From a virus, in the IMG/VR virus record IMGVR_UViG_3300027749_000302, positions 1 through 34,533 of that record: a DNA stretch of 34,533 bases; one strand, written 5' to 3'. Below, one piece after another: positions 25,627 to 32,905 of this stretch (position 1 is its first letter; every line of letters starts with the position of its first letter). The position numbers were made by a program, and so were the translations under genes. Under the pieces are notes generated by a model. It saw only the letters and a list, made by a program, of their open reading frames with translations. It ran no database searches and was not told the origin of the DNA.

Positions 25627-26445
25627 TTAACTCATTATTGTTGAAGCATTTGCAGTATTAGGACATTTAAATGGAGCACATTGTAATATTCCACCAAATG
25701 ATGATCCTAACGATGATGCCATATCCTTTAATGAATTCATAATATTACTCAAAAAACTAGAAATACATTCCATCAGATAACCAACAAATCTGACCGGTAA
25801 TGTTACAATCCAGGTTATTATTGCGGTTATTGCGGTTATAGTTGATAAGATACAAGTAATCATTTCTTTAATGAAACAAATTATTTTCATAATTTGTTTT
25901 AAAACTCTACAAACTTGTTCCACAAAATTTCTAATATGGTCTAATATTGGCATACTTGAAGCCGCTAGAAACCATGCATATCTAACTAATCTATAAGTTC
26001 TTACTTCAATAGATTTTTGAAATTTAAATAAACATGAATCGATGTTTATAGCACTAACGAAATTACAATTAAATGATAGATTTAAATTTGCAACACCAAC
26101 GCCAGTTTCACAATTAACACCTCTAAAATATGTTCCCGGTCCACTTGGAGCTCCCTTTTTTGGTCTGTCATTGGTTGATTTTTCTGGAGGTTGAGGAGGA
26201 TTTGATTCTTTAATTGTAAATCCACTACCTGTAACCCATTGGTCGACAGGTGTAGCATAAAAAGGTTCAACTTTACTGTTACATTTATCTCCGGCTGATG
26301 TGCTTGCATTTTGAGCACTATTAACCGCAGCACCCAATTCATCCGAGTTTACTTTAACACCTTTGAGTTGATAATCACCTGGTACTTTTGTATTATTGAC
26401 CTGGTTTATTGAAGAACCCAAACCAGCTATATCCAAATTGGCCAT
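25627..26445 (-). CDS. Hydrophobic, cysteine-rich protein between the two gp5 pieces
   Basis: A 272-aa protein I cannot match to a family. The N-terminal 110 residues are soluble and end in a proline-rich stretch (NPPQPPEKSTNDRPKKGAPS). The following part carries NCETGVG. From residue about 150 to 250 it is helical and hydrophobic (VLKQIMKIICFIKEMITCIL, 181-200; TITAITAIITWIVTLPVRFV, 202-221), with at least one good membrane-span candidate. It has ten cysteines. The gene sits exactly where T4 gp5 has its lysozyme domain, with short gaps to the OB-fold gene upstream (11 bases) and the needle gene downstream (eight bases). A membrane-acting component of the tail tip, released or inserted at infection, is a reasonable hypothesis. 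A tail chaperone or unrelated insert is the alternative. Confidence 0.65.
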   Translation of the reverse strand: MANLDIAGLGSSINQVNNTKVPGDYQLKGVKVNSDELGAAVNSAQNASTSAGDKCNSKVEPFYATPVDQWVTGSGFTIKESNPPQPPEKSTNDRPKKGAPSGPGTYFRGVNCETGVGVANLNLSFNCNFVSAINIDSCLFKFQKSIEVRTYRLVRYAWFLAASSMPILDHIRNFVEQVCRVLKQIMKIICFIKEMITCILSTITAITAIITWIVTLPVRFVGYLMECISSFLSNIMNSLKDMASSLGSSFGGILQCAPFKCPNTANASTIMS

Positions 26446-26456
26446 TTTGCAACCTT

Positions 26457-26771
26457 TTAATTGTTATTATCTTGTTTTATACCGGGTAAAACACCCATCA
26501 TTATTGGAAATTGTGCCGATTCACCATCCATAAAGAATCCAACAACCCATTCACCCGGCATTGGTGCCTGCCAAGTTTTTGATGCATTGACAGGATACAT
26601 TGGTTGTGACCAAGGTAAATCTTTAGTTGGCAATAATGCTTGGTTATCAGTATGCCATCCAAATATTCTAACCTGACATCTTCCCATATTCAATGGGTCC
26701 ATCCTATTCTCTATGATTCCCACCCACCAAACAAAGCCATTTAATCCTATAAAATTATTTTTATCTATCAT
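26457..26771 (-). CDS. 5: gp5 N-terminal OB-fold domain as a separate small gene
   Basis: A 104-aa protein that aligns along its whole length with the first domain of T4 gp5. FVWWVGIIENRMDPLNMGRC matches T4 'FVGVVEDRMDPLKLGR', QVRIFGWH matches VRVVGLH, and TKDLPWSQPMYPV matches TEKLPWMSVIQPI. PGEWVVGFFMDGESAQFPIM then MGVLPG matches the domain end. In T4 this OB domain plugs into the gp27 trimer. The reading frame stops after it, with no lysozyme domain, so the hub adaptor has become an independent polypeptide. It lies six bases after gene 27. Confidence 0.9.
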   Translation of the reverse strand: MIDKNNFIGLNGFVWWVGIIENRMDPLNMGRCQVRIFGWHTDNQALLPTKDLPWSQPMYPVNASKTWQAPMPGEWVVGFFMDGESAQFPIMMGVLPGIKQDNNN

Positions 26772-26777
26772 ATTAAA

Positions 26778-28151
26778 TTACTTCCAAGGGCCGGCCGAAT
26801 TTTCTGATATTCTTGTATCTTTTGAGAGTTCAACTACTGTTATATATCTCGTTAAATTAATTATATGACGAACCGCGGTAATTAAATAATTACCACTTAA
26901 AATACGGTCATTGTCTTTTTCACCGTTGTTGTAATCAACTTCTGTATTAAGTATATTTATTTTAACAACTTTACCAGCAATTAAATTTGAATTTCCCGGA
27001 ACCATAATCTTAATCTTTGTGTATGATGATAATTCAAGTTGTGCTATTCTATTAATAATATATTTTTCAACAAAAATATCATTAGTTAAAGCACCAGGTT
27101 TATTATTTTGTTTTAAATATTCTTGATTTAATTGTGTAGAATTGGATAACATCAATCTTAATGGGCCAGCTTCAAAATTACTTGGAACTGGATCATTTAG
27201 TTTTTTTCCAAATCTGTCCTTGTAAATGCCATCGGTGTCATCAGGAACATTTATTATTTTATCATCATTTAATTTTTTGGACTGTTCGTAATATTCATCA
27301 TAATCAAAATCTTTATTTGTATCTTTATTGTAATATTTTCTTGTCAATGGATCAAAAGATATTATTCTATTATAATAGGTACCTTTCATAACACCATTTA
27401 AGGTGTCCATATTACTTAAAATTTCAAGTTTAAATATTGTGAAAAAATCAATAAAACCTTCACCTGATAGAGATGTTACATTTTTTGCACTATAAAAATA
27501 TTCATCAATTGGACTTTGTTGATATAATGTTTGTAGTGATTTGAATTTATAACCATTATAATTTTGAAAGAATAACATATCAGCACCAGGCGCACCATTA
27601 TTAGGTAAAGCATAAGTGGCCAACCAATTAATTGTCTCGTAAATTTTTTTATTGGGTAATACAAAATCATATAAACCAATAGTATTTTCTATATCAATAT
27701 TATTTGGAGTATTTAAAAAATTCTTCAAAACATCGTTTATGATACTTGAAATGGAAGATTTTTTATATGATTTACAAACTCTATATCTTTCCGACATTAT
27801 CAAATCTTCATCACAGAAATTTATAGTATATGTTTCAAAATTAGTACTTTTGTCATAATGTCTATCTGATATTGAAAATACGAAAAAAGTACCAGTTATA
27901 GGATCACCACCTAGAGCTCTAGTAAAACTAATTTTTACTTTTTCATAACCTTGCATTGCATCAATATTACCCACAGCATCGGATATAGCTATTCTTCCCG
28001 ACACAGAATTATTAAAAATATCTTCATAATAATTCAACTCAACGAAGTAATTTTTTAATTCCAAAACTTCTTTGTTGTTGGCATCTATAAGTGTAATTGT
28101 TTCTAAAGTATAATCAGTTGATTGTTTAATATCAGTAATCGCAGCAGTCAT
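26778..28151 (-). CDS. 27: Baseplate hub protein, gp27-like
   Basis: A 457-aa protein. The N-terminal half forms the hub barrel-like domain (YFVELNYYEDIFNNSVSGRI, 35-54; GTFFVFSISDRHYD). The C-terminal part has LIAGKVVKINIL and ILSGNYLITAVRHIINLTRY, then VVELSKDT, which is the recurrent end of gp27/gpD-type hub proteins. T4 gp27 (391 aa) forms a trimer joining the sixfold tube to the threefold gp5. The gene is placed between gp53 and the OB-fold piece of gp5, as expected for hub assembly. A middle region rich in Asp, Lys, Asn and Tyr (residues about 265-310) is probably a surface insertion. Confidence 0.8.
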   Translation of the reverse strand: MTAAITDIKQSTDYTLETITLIDANNKEVLELKNYFVELNYYEDIFNNSVSGRIAISDAVGNIDAMQGYEKVKISFTRALGGDPITGTFFVFSISDRHYDKSTNFETYTINFCDEDLIMSERYRVCKSYKKSSISSIINDVLKNFLNTPNNIDIENTIGLYDFVLPNKKIYETINWLATYALPNNGAPGADMLFFQNYNGYKFKSLQTLYQQSPIDEYFYSAKNVTSLSGEGFIDFFTIFKLEILSNMDTLNGVMKGTYYNRIISFDPLTRKYYNKDTNKDFDYDEYYEQSKKLNDDKIINVPDDTDGIYKDRFGKKLNDPVPSNFEAGPLRLMLSNSTQLNQEYLKQNNKPGALTNDIFVEKYIINRIAQLELSSYTKIKIMVPGNSNLIAGKVVKINILNTEVDYNNGEKDNDRILSGNYLITAVRHIINLTRYITVVELSKDTRISENSAGPWK

Positions 28152-28152
28152 A

Positions 28153-28791
28153 TTACTTACTCATTAACTTGGCAAATTGATTTTCTGTACTGGGTATATA
28201 ATCACTATTCAAAAGATATATTCTTCTTTTTGATTCATTTAGTTCTTGTTCGTAAATATAAATTGAAACCGCTCGTTTCTCTGTAGTTTTTGTTACATGT
28301 ATCATTGTATTTGCATCACCATAATAACTATTTGTAACAGAACCTTCAACTAGTGTATTATAAGTATCATGGTCAATTTGTGTTGTTATTTTTTGAATTT
28401 CTTCGTCAAAATCATTTGATATGCTTATGGTCTGTTCATAATGATGATTTGTTATTTGGCTGTATTCCAAACCGGATATATTGTTTGCATTATTTTTGTA
28501 TGCATTATTCAAGTGATTAATGAATTGTTGATTTGTTAATGGCCACGAATCTTGTGGATCAACAATACTATTTGCATACAATACCGTCCAATATCTATAT
28601 GTGTCATTATAATATTTGTAAGAAATAATCTCCGGAGTATCTGTATCCTGGATATCGTATTGATAGAATGCTAATACATTCCTGAGTAAAGAAGGTAAAA
28701 AATAAGCTCGGGTTATGATATTATTAATAGTTATATCATTATTATTAAAATCTTTTTGAGTTATTAATGGAAGTGTATTGAAATATTTCAT
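28153..28791 (-). CDS. 53: Baseplate wedge protein gp53
   Basis: A 212-aa homologue of T4 gp53 (196 aa), which clamps neighbouring wedges together in the inner baseplate. The LysM-like core is visible at residues 50-85: TPEIISYKYYNDTYRYWTVL, then ANSIVDPQDSWPLTNQQF, with the typical 'Y-x-D-x-x-x-W' and 'D-P-x-x-x-W-P-L' pattern. The C-terminal half has YIYEQELNESKRRIYLLNSD, also family-like. It begins 11 bases after gene 48 and ends two bases before gene 27. Confidence 0.88.
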   Translation of the reverse strand: MKYFNTLPLITQKDFNNNDITINNIITRAYFLPSLLRNVLAFYQYDIQDTDTPEIISYKYYNDTYRYWTVLYANSIVDPQDSWPLTNQQFINHLNNAYKNNANNISGLEYSQITNHHYEQTISISNDFDEEIQKITTQIDHDTYNTLVEGSVTNSYYGDANTMIHVTKTTEKRAVSIYIYEQELNESKRRIYLLNSDYIPSTENQFAKLMSK

Positions 28792-28802
28792 TTAAAAACT
28801 CT

Positions 28803-29822
28803 TTATGATCCAATTGAATTTAAGGATTTCAAGAATGATGATCTTGAACTTTTTTGTAATAATACATTCTTATCAACAATATCAGTTTCTTTAAAATTTA
28901 AAGTCATTCTAGTTTGAATAGGACTGCCATCCGTATAAGCAGCCCACCCATTCGGTGCATAATCAACAGTCATATTAGTTAACACACAAGGATGATAAAT
29001 TTCACATACTTTTGCTGGACCTAATTCGGACGGTGTTATATTCATTCCTAATTTGCTGAAGAAGTTGGAAACAATACCGGTCAAACCTGTATCACCAGTA
29101 AATCCAAAACTAATTTCAAAAACTTCCGGAGGTTTTAAAAACTGATGACTTTTTGCACCCAATGTTTTTGGTACAGAATAATAAGTAAATGATTGAATAA
29201 TCTTATCCACCGACTCAGCTTCTTTCTTTGAATTAGGTGTGAATAAAAATTCAAATTGAAATTCTCTTAGACCTATTGATTTATACAACATCTGCAATTG
29301 TGGATTTGGCACCTGTTTAAAAGCATTTGCTGCCAGTTTTCCTCCTGTACCTACTATACCATCGCCACCCTTTGATAAATAATTTGCTGCTTCTGTACCT
29401 ACAGCTGATGGCCAACTGATTTGATTACCGGTGTCCACATTTGTGCCATTTTTACCAAACATACCATCCGAAACGACTGCTGCACCAAACATAATTGGAC
29501 CAAGTTGTTCAGTCAAACTCACCTGTGTCCAATCGTGGTTGAAAGAAGTAAACAGTGTGTCGGGCATATATAAAGATAAGGTCGATAGTGTATTTTCAGT
29601 TACTCCGGGCTTCAGTGAACCTGATAGGTTTGTTGGATCCAAATTATATTTAAATTCCTTTACACGAAATTGTATTGCATGTCCATAAATTGGGTTTGTG
29701 GCCAAATCTATTGGATACGACAGGTTTGTTGGTTGCAAAGGATTTGAAAATAATTTATATAACAAATTCATTGGCACCGCAACGCCATTTACTGCAAGTG
29801 GTATTAATTCGATATTGGCCAT
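28803..29822 (-). CDS. 48: Baseplate tail-tube cap protein gp48
   Basis: A 339-aa protein close in length to T4 gp48 (364 aa). The conserved core is LREFQFEFLFTPNSKKEAES (185-204 region), IIQSFTYYSVP, then FEISFGFTG and a terminal VLTNMTVDYAPNGWAAYTDG with PIQTRMTLNFKETDIV. This pattern is the gp48/gp54 type tube-fold protein that sits on the hub and starts tube growth. It is the first gene of the long minus-strand baseplate operon and is served by a perfect late promoter at 29857-29864, giving a leader of about 29 bases. gp54 is the nearest alternative identity. Confidence 0.8.
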   Translation of the reverse strand: MANIELIPLAVNGVAVPMNLLYKLFSNPLQPTNLSYPIDLATNPIYGHAIQFRVKEFKYNLDPTNLSGSLKPGVTENTLSTLSLYMPDTLFTSFNHDWTQVSLTEQLGPIMFGAAVVSDGMFGKNGTNVDTGNQISWPSAVGTEAANYLSKGGDGIVGTGGKLAANAFKQVPNPQLQMLYKSIGLREFQFEFLFTPNSKKEAESVDKIIQSFTYYSVPKTLGAKSHQFLKPPEVFEISFGFTGDTGLTGIVSNFFSKLGMNITPSELGPAKVCEIYHPCVLTNMTVDYAPNGWAAYTDGSPIQTRMTLNFKETDIVDKNVLLQKSSRSSFLKSLNSIGS

Positions 29823-29825
29823 TTT

Positions 29826-29833
29826 TATAAATA
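29826..29833 (+). promoter_or_regulatory. Plus-strand late promoter octamer, pointing at the gene 4 relic
   Basis: A perfect TATAAATA, with expected transcription start near 29838, about 26 bases before the ATG of the broken gene 4 fragment. It directly faces the minus-strand promoter at 29857-29864, so transcripts would overlap. It may be a leftover from a once-functional plus-strand gene 4. Confidence 0.45.
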
Positions 29834-29856
29834 TCTCGTTTTGCTGAGTTTATACA

Positions 29857-29864
29857 TATTTATA
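29857..29864 (-). promoter_or_regulatory. Late promoter of the baseplate operon (gene 48 onward)
   Basis: The minus strand reads a perfect TATAAATA. Transcription would start near 29851, 29 bases ahead of the gene 48 ATG at 29822. Its position at the head of about 20 kb of same-strand structural genes makes it the main candidate promoter of the region. Confidence 0.65.
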
Positions 29865-29940
29865 TGAGTTATAAAGGAAAATTTACACCAAGAAATCCAC
29901 AAAAATAGATAACACATAATGCAATTAATATTATATGTCA
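29864..29940 (+). pseudogene. Decayed inverted copy of the start of gene 4
   Basis: From ATG at 29864 the plus strand codes for MSYKGKFTPRNPQK followed by TAG. The intact gene 4 on the minus strand (start 30395) begins MAYMGKFTPKNPQK. The first 42 bases are about 80% identical. After the stop, in-frame similarity goes on with one extra codon to 'INIIC' against 'TNIVW' near 29937, after which it ends at the 3' end of intact gene 4. The fragment is therefore a truncated, stop-interrupted second copy in inverted orientation. It keeps a perfect late promoter upstream (29826-29833). It cannot make a working protein but could give a 14-residue peptide. Confidence 0.8.
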
Positions 29941-29945
29941 ATATA

Positions 29946-30395
29946 TCATCTCTTCACTCCGACTGATATCAATTCATCTTCTGTTAAAATTTTAAATTTC
30001 CACCCTCGATCTGATGCATATTCCTCGGCCGCTTTCCATTTTGCTGAATTTATTCCCCAAGTGTAAACTTCATTTATATACTTTTTGGTAATTTTAGTTT
30101 TCTTTATTGGTTCTATTGTCTGGTATTTTGGTTTTATTTCTATGAGATAGGTGTCTATCTTGTTATCTTTATTTCTAATCTGCACATAAAAATCAACAAA
30201 ATATCTTCTAGTGTGACCCCGTAAAGGATCTTTGTAGGGAATTACAATTTCTTCACTTGACCAACTTACGACACTATCTGTTTTATCCAACCAAGACATA
30301 TACTTACATTCCCATGTTGATCTCCACACAATATTAGTATGATTACCTTTATATTTTTGTGGATTTTTTGGTGTAAATTTACCCATATATGCCAT
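29946..30395 (-). CDS. 4: Head completion protein gp4 (PD-(D/E)XK nuclease fold)
   Basis: A 149-aa homologue of T4 gp4 (150 aa). Nearly every block aligns: MAYMGKFTPKNPQKYKG (T4 MAYSGKWVPKNISKYRG), WRSTWECKYMSWLDKT (T4 YRSNWEKFFFEWLDKN), RRYFVDFYV, then YLIEIKPK, and NEVYTWGINSAKWKAAEEYA (T4 NEIYTWSVNTDKWKAAQSLA), ending FKILTEDEL. VDFYV and IEIKPK hold the Asp and Glu-x-Lys of a PD-(D/E)XK nuclease core. gp4 is needed to finish filled heads so tails can join. I chose the ATG at 30395, 15 codons inside the longest frame, because GGAGG precedes it and it matches the T4 N-terminus. It follows the zinc-finger gene on the minus strand. Confidence 0.95.
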   Translation of the reverse strand: MAYMGKFTPKNPQKYKGNHTNIVWRSTWECKYMSWLDKTDSVVSWSSEEIVIPYKDPLRGHTRRYFVDFYVQIRNKDNKIDTYLIEIKPKYQTIEPIKKTKITKKYINEVYTWGINSAKWKAAEEYASDRGWKFKILTEDELISVGVKR

Positions 30396-30476
30396 GTTTC
30401 CTCCATTCTCTTTTATGAGTCTAACTCTAGATGTGGACATTTTTTCTAAAGTTTCATTTTTGTGTTTTTTATTTTT

Positions 30477-30881
30477 CTATGAAGGAGGGGGATGATTTAA
30501 AAATCTATCCAATACTTTTTTTGTTCTAGGATATTCATTTTTATTTTTTGATCCTTTTGGCCTACCAACACTAAAATTGTTATTTAACATCTGTGTACTC
30601 AATTTAATTTTTCGTATTTGTCCTTTTTCACCGGACCATTGTTTATCTGCGCTCAATTTACTTGCACAAGAATGACAGTTTGTAGTATAACCCTTTATAA
30701 ATCCTTTATATGGTGTGCAAATTCCACACACATTACAAAATTCTTCTCCACCTTTCTTCAAATATTTGTCATAATAAGATTTCGAATTCAGATTATGTGA
30801 TTTTAGGTGATTTGTTAGTGCATTATGATGATGAAATTCTTTATCACAAATAAGACATTTGAATGGTGAATAAATACTCAT
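30477..30881 (-). CDS. C2H2 zinc-finger protein with AT-hook-like tail
   Basis: A 134-aa protein. The N-terminus is a canonical C2H2 finger (C-x2-C-x12-H-x3-H: CLICDKEFHHHNALTNHLKS, residues about 9-28, last His 29). A second cysteine set follows, CNVCGICTPY...TNCHSC, which looks like a treble-clef or zinc-ribbon module. Near residue 105 is GRPKGSKNK, an AT-hook-like DNA-binding motif, and the chain ends HPPPS. These parts are typical of DNA-binding ends of phage homing endonucleases, but no HNH or GIY-YIG nuclease core is present. It may be a remnant or a stand-alone DNA-binding regulator. The ATG at 30881 is preferred to the longer frame, with AGGAG seven bases before it. A perfect late octamer lies about 60 bases upstream. 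Confidence 0.75.
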   Translation of the reverse strand: MSIYSPFKCLICDKEFHHHNALTNHLKSHNLNSKSYYDKYLKKGGEEFCNVCGICTPYKGFIKGYTTNCHSCASKLSADKQWSGEKGQIRKIKLSTQMLNNNFSVGRPKGSKNKNEYPRTKKVLDRFLNHPPPS

Positions 30882-30939
30882 GCTGATACTCCTGTATAGT
30901 GTTAGAATGGGTAAGGACGGCAATCCTGTGACCCATACC

Positions 30940-30955
30940 TATTTATACATAAATA
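30940..30955. promoter_or_regulatory. Back-to-back late promoters forming a palindrome
   Basis: The plus strand reads TATTTATACATAAATA. The left half is a perfect TATAAATA on the minus strand, directed at the zinc-finger gene (30881). The right half is CATAAATA on the plus strand, directed at the gp2-like gene (30961). The arms TATTTAT and ATAAATA are perfect inverted repeats around AC. Plus-strand transcription would start close to 30961-30966, leaving almost no leader if the ATG at 30961 is used. Confidence 0.55.
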
Positions 30956-30960
30956 CAGAT

Positions 30961-31557
30961 ATGACATCAAAACTCACACAATTAACACAACAAAAGACCG
31001 CGGCTCAATTACAAACAATGAGTCGGGAATCTTATTCGTGGTTGAAAAATAAAATTTCTGACCTTAGAAATCCTTCAGCAATACCAAGAACAATAAATGC
31101 TGAAAGAGATAGACACACCACAAAATTTTTACTCGGTGGTCTGTATTATTTTTATTATGATCCAAAATTTAAGAATGAATTGCCATATTATGATAAATTT
31201 CCACTAGTATTAACTTTAGAAAGGTACGGAGATGGTTTTCTTGGTTTAAATTTGCACTATTTACCAATTAAGTATCGGATTGCATTTATGGATAAGTTAT
31301 TACCATTTGCATTGTATAATGATGAAGATGAAATTAAAAGATTGAGGGTGACATATGACATTCTAAATGCATCTAGGAGATTTAGAGAATTTAGACCTTG
31401 TATAAAAAGGTATTCATATTCTCACATTAGGTCAAAGATATTAAAAGTTCAACCTAATGAATGGGATGTTGCAGTAATGTTGCCTGTACATCAATTTAAA
31501 AAAGCACAACCAAAAGAAATCTGGCAAGATTCAATTAACGAGATTAAGGACTCATAA
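30961..31557 (+). CDS. 2: Probable DNA end protector / head completion protein gp2-like
   Basis: A 198-aa protein from the ATG at 30961. Core segments are KFLLGGLYYFYYDPKFKNEL, then PYYDKFPLVLTLERYGDGFL and GLNLHYLPIKYRIAFMDKLL. This 'YYDP...LPYYD.FPLV...GFLGLNLHYLP' pattern is widespread in T4-like and other phages, usually labelled DNA end protector or hypothetical. In T4, gene 2 is next to gene 4, and here the two are separated only by the zinc-finger gene, which supports gp2. It would bind packaged DNA ends and protect them from host RecBCD. The longer frame from 30880 overlaps the divergent gene and lacks a ribosome site. A start at 31018 is also possible. Confidence 0.6.
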   Translation: MTSKLTQLTQQKTAAQLQTMSRESYSWLKNKISDLRNPSAIPRTINAERDRHTTKFLLGGLYYFYYDPKFKNELPYYDKFPLVLTLERYGDGFLGLNLHYLPIKYRIAFMDKLLPFALYNDEDEIKRLRVTYDILNASRRFREFRPCIKRYSYSHIRSKILKVQPNEWDVAVMLPVHQFKKAQPKEIWQDSINEIKDS

Positions 31558-31559
31558 AG

Positions 31560-32147
31560 ATGTCAAGAGCAAATGTAAGGGATTTTGTTGCAAGTTTTAA
31601 TAAAGATTTAGCTAAAACAGCTAGATTTGATGTTTTTATTCCTGTTCCTTTTGTTATGGCACCATTCTTTTCTGACATGGGTACAAAATTGACATTACGT
31701 TGCGAAAGTACTCAAATGCCAGGTAGAACATTTGCAACAGCAGATAGAAAGATTGGTTCAGTACCAATACAAAAACTTCCATATCAAACAACATATAACG
31801 ATATATCAATGACATTTATTGTTGGTGGAGATATGAAAGAAAAATTGTTTTTTGACCAGTGGCAAGAACTTATGAATCCTGCTGCAAATTACAATTTTAG
31901 GTATAAATTTGATTACACCACGGAAATTGCAATTAATCAATATGACCACCAAAATAATATGGTGTATCGTGCTGTATTAATTGATGCATTTCCTTTGGCA
32001 GTCAATGAAATGGAACTTGATTGGTCTTCTGAAGGACACCACAAACTTACCGTTTTATTTGGATATTCAAGTTGGCAACTTGGAGAAATCAAAGGAATAT
32101 TAGAAAATGCTGGTCTGAACCTTATAGAAACTTTTATAGGTGGATAA
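31560..32147 (+). CDS. Tail-tube-fold protein, gp19/gp54-like
   Basis: A 195-aa protein with the T4 gp19-type tube fold. LRCESTQMPGRTFATADRKI, then PIQKLPYQTTYNDISMTFIV and EKLFFDQWQELMNPAANYNF form the early strands and loop. INQYDHQNNMVYRAVLIDAF, then PLAVNEMELDWSSEGHHKLT with VLFGYSSWQ, give the closing strands. gp19 makes the tail tube, and gp54 (same fold, 320 aa in T4) initiates it on the baseplate. The length is closer to gp19 (163 aa), but the location beside gp26 rather than the sheath gene points to a baseplate-tube initiator. The gene begins two bases after the gp2-like gene, with AAGGA 11 bases ahead. Confidence 0.75.
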   Translation: MSRANVRDFVASFNKDLAKTARFDVFIPVPFVMAPFFSDMGTKLTLRCESTQMPGRTFATADRKIGSVPIQKLPYQTTYNDISMTFIVGGDMKEKLFFDQWQELMNPAANYNFRYKFDYTTEIAINQYDHQNNMVYRAVLIDAFPLAVNEMELDWSSEGHHKLTVLFGYSSWQLGEIKGILENAGLNLIETFIGG

Positions 32148-32179
32148 TTTTAAACAAACTGATTTGAAGGAGATATAAA

Positions 32180-32905
32180 ATGGCATTGCCAAAAATAGAT
32201 ACACCAATTTTTTACATTAAGTTGCCCTTATCAAAAAAGGAAATTAAATTTAGGCCTTTCCTGGTGAAGGAACAGAAGAATCTTTTGATGGCTCTTGAGG
32301 CTGATGACAAAGAAACTATTGAAAGAAACATCAGACAGATTTTGCATAATTGCACACTAACCGAAAATATCAACATTGATAAATTACCTGTTGTTGATGT
32401 TGAATATTATTTCATCAATCTTCGTGCAAAATCTGTTGGTGAAATTGTGGAAAACAATTACATCTGCAATAATGAAGTTGAAGGTGAAAGGTGTGGAAAT
32501 AAAATGAAAGTTGAAATCGACTTGAATGAAATTCAGGTTGGTGAAGTTAACGATGACGATTCCAATATTCAACTTACAAATAAAATATCAATTAAGTTAA
32601 AGTATCCAGAATTTTCTATTATAGAAAAATTAACCGAAAGTGAAAATTCTGTAGAAACTGCATTTAAAATTATTGTGGATTCTATTGAACATATTTTTGA
32701 TGGTGACCAGTATTATTATGCAAATGAATCCACACCGCAAGAATTGATGGATTTTTTAGAGTCATTGAACCAAGACCAATTTGTGAAATTAGAAAAATTC
32801 TTTGATACAATTCCAAAGATTAGAAAGGATGTTGAAATTAAATGTAATAAATGTGGATTTGACCACAGTATTACAGTGGAGGGACTTGAAAATTTTTTCG
32901 GATAA
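32180..32905 (+). CDS. 26: Baseplate hub/tail assembly chaperone gp26 (zero-frame product)
   Basis: A 241-aa protein of the T4 gp26 family (T4 208 aa). KEIKFRPFLVKEQKNLLMAL (residues 20-39) is its well-known N-terminal signature, followed by INIDKLPVVDVEYYFINLRA. A zinc-binding-like site is CNNEVEGERCG...CNKCG. The domain ends GLENFF before the stop at 32903. A strong ribosome site (GAAGGAGATATAAA) precedes the ATG. gp26 is needed for hub assembly, and its gene order before the tape-measure region parallels the G protein of lambda. The last codons contain a slippery run that leads into a -1 frame extension. Confidence 0.88.
   Translation: MALPKIDTPIFYIKLPLSKKEIKFRPFLVKEQKNLLMALEADDKETIERNIRQILHNCTLTENINIDKLPVVDVEYYFINLRAKSVGEIVENNYICNNEVEGERCGNKMKVEIDLNEIQVGEVNDDDSNIQLTNKISIKLKYPEFSIIEKLTESENSVETAFKIIVDSIEHIFDGDQYYYANESTPQELMDFLESLNQDQFVKLEKFFDTIPKIRKDVEIKCNKCGFDHSITVEGLENFFG
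32890..32899 (+). promoter_or_regulatory. Predicted -1 ribosomal frameshift slippery site
   Basis: The sequence AAATTTTTTC at the end of gene 26 holds two overlapping X-XXY-YYZ heptamers in the zero frame, A-AAT-TTT (32890-32896) and T-TTT-TTC (32893-32899). The zero-frame stop follows at 32903, and the -1 frame is open from 32890 to 33084. No strong downstream hairpin or pseudoknot was spotted by eye. Confidence 0.7.

Noticed and set aside
30880-30960. Longer N-terminus of the gp2-like protein
   Set aside because: It overlaps the divergent promoter pair and the zinc-finger start, with no ribosome site; the residues look non-coding.
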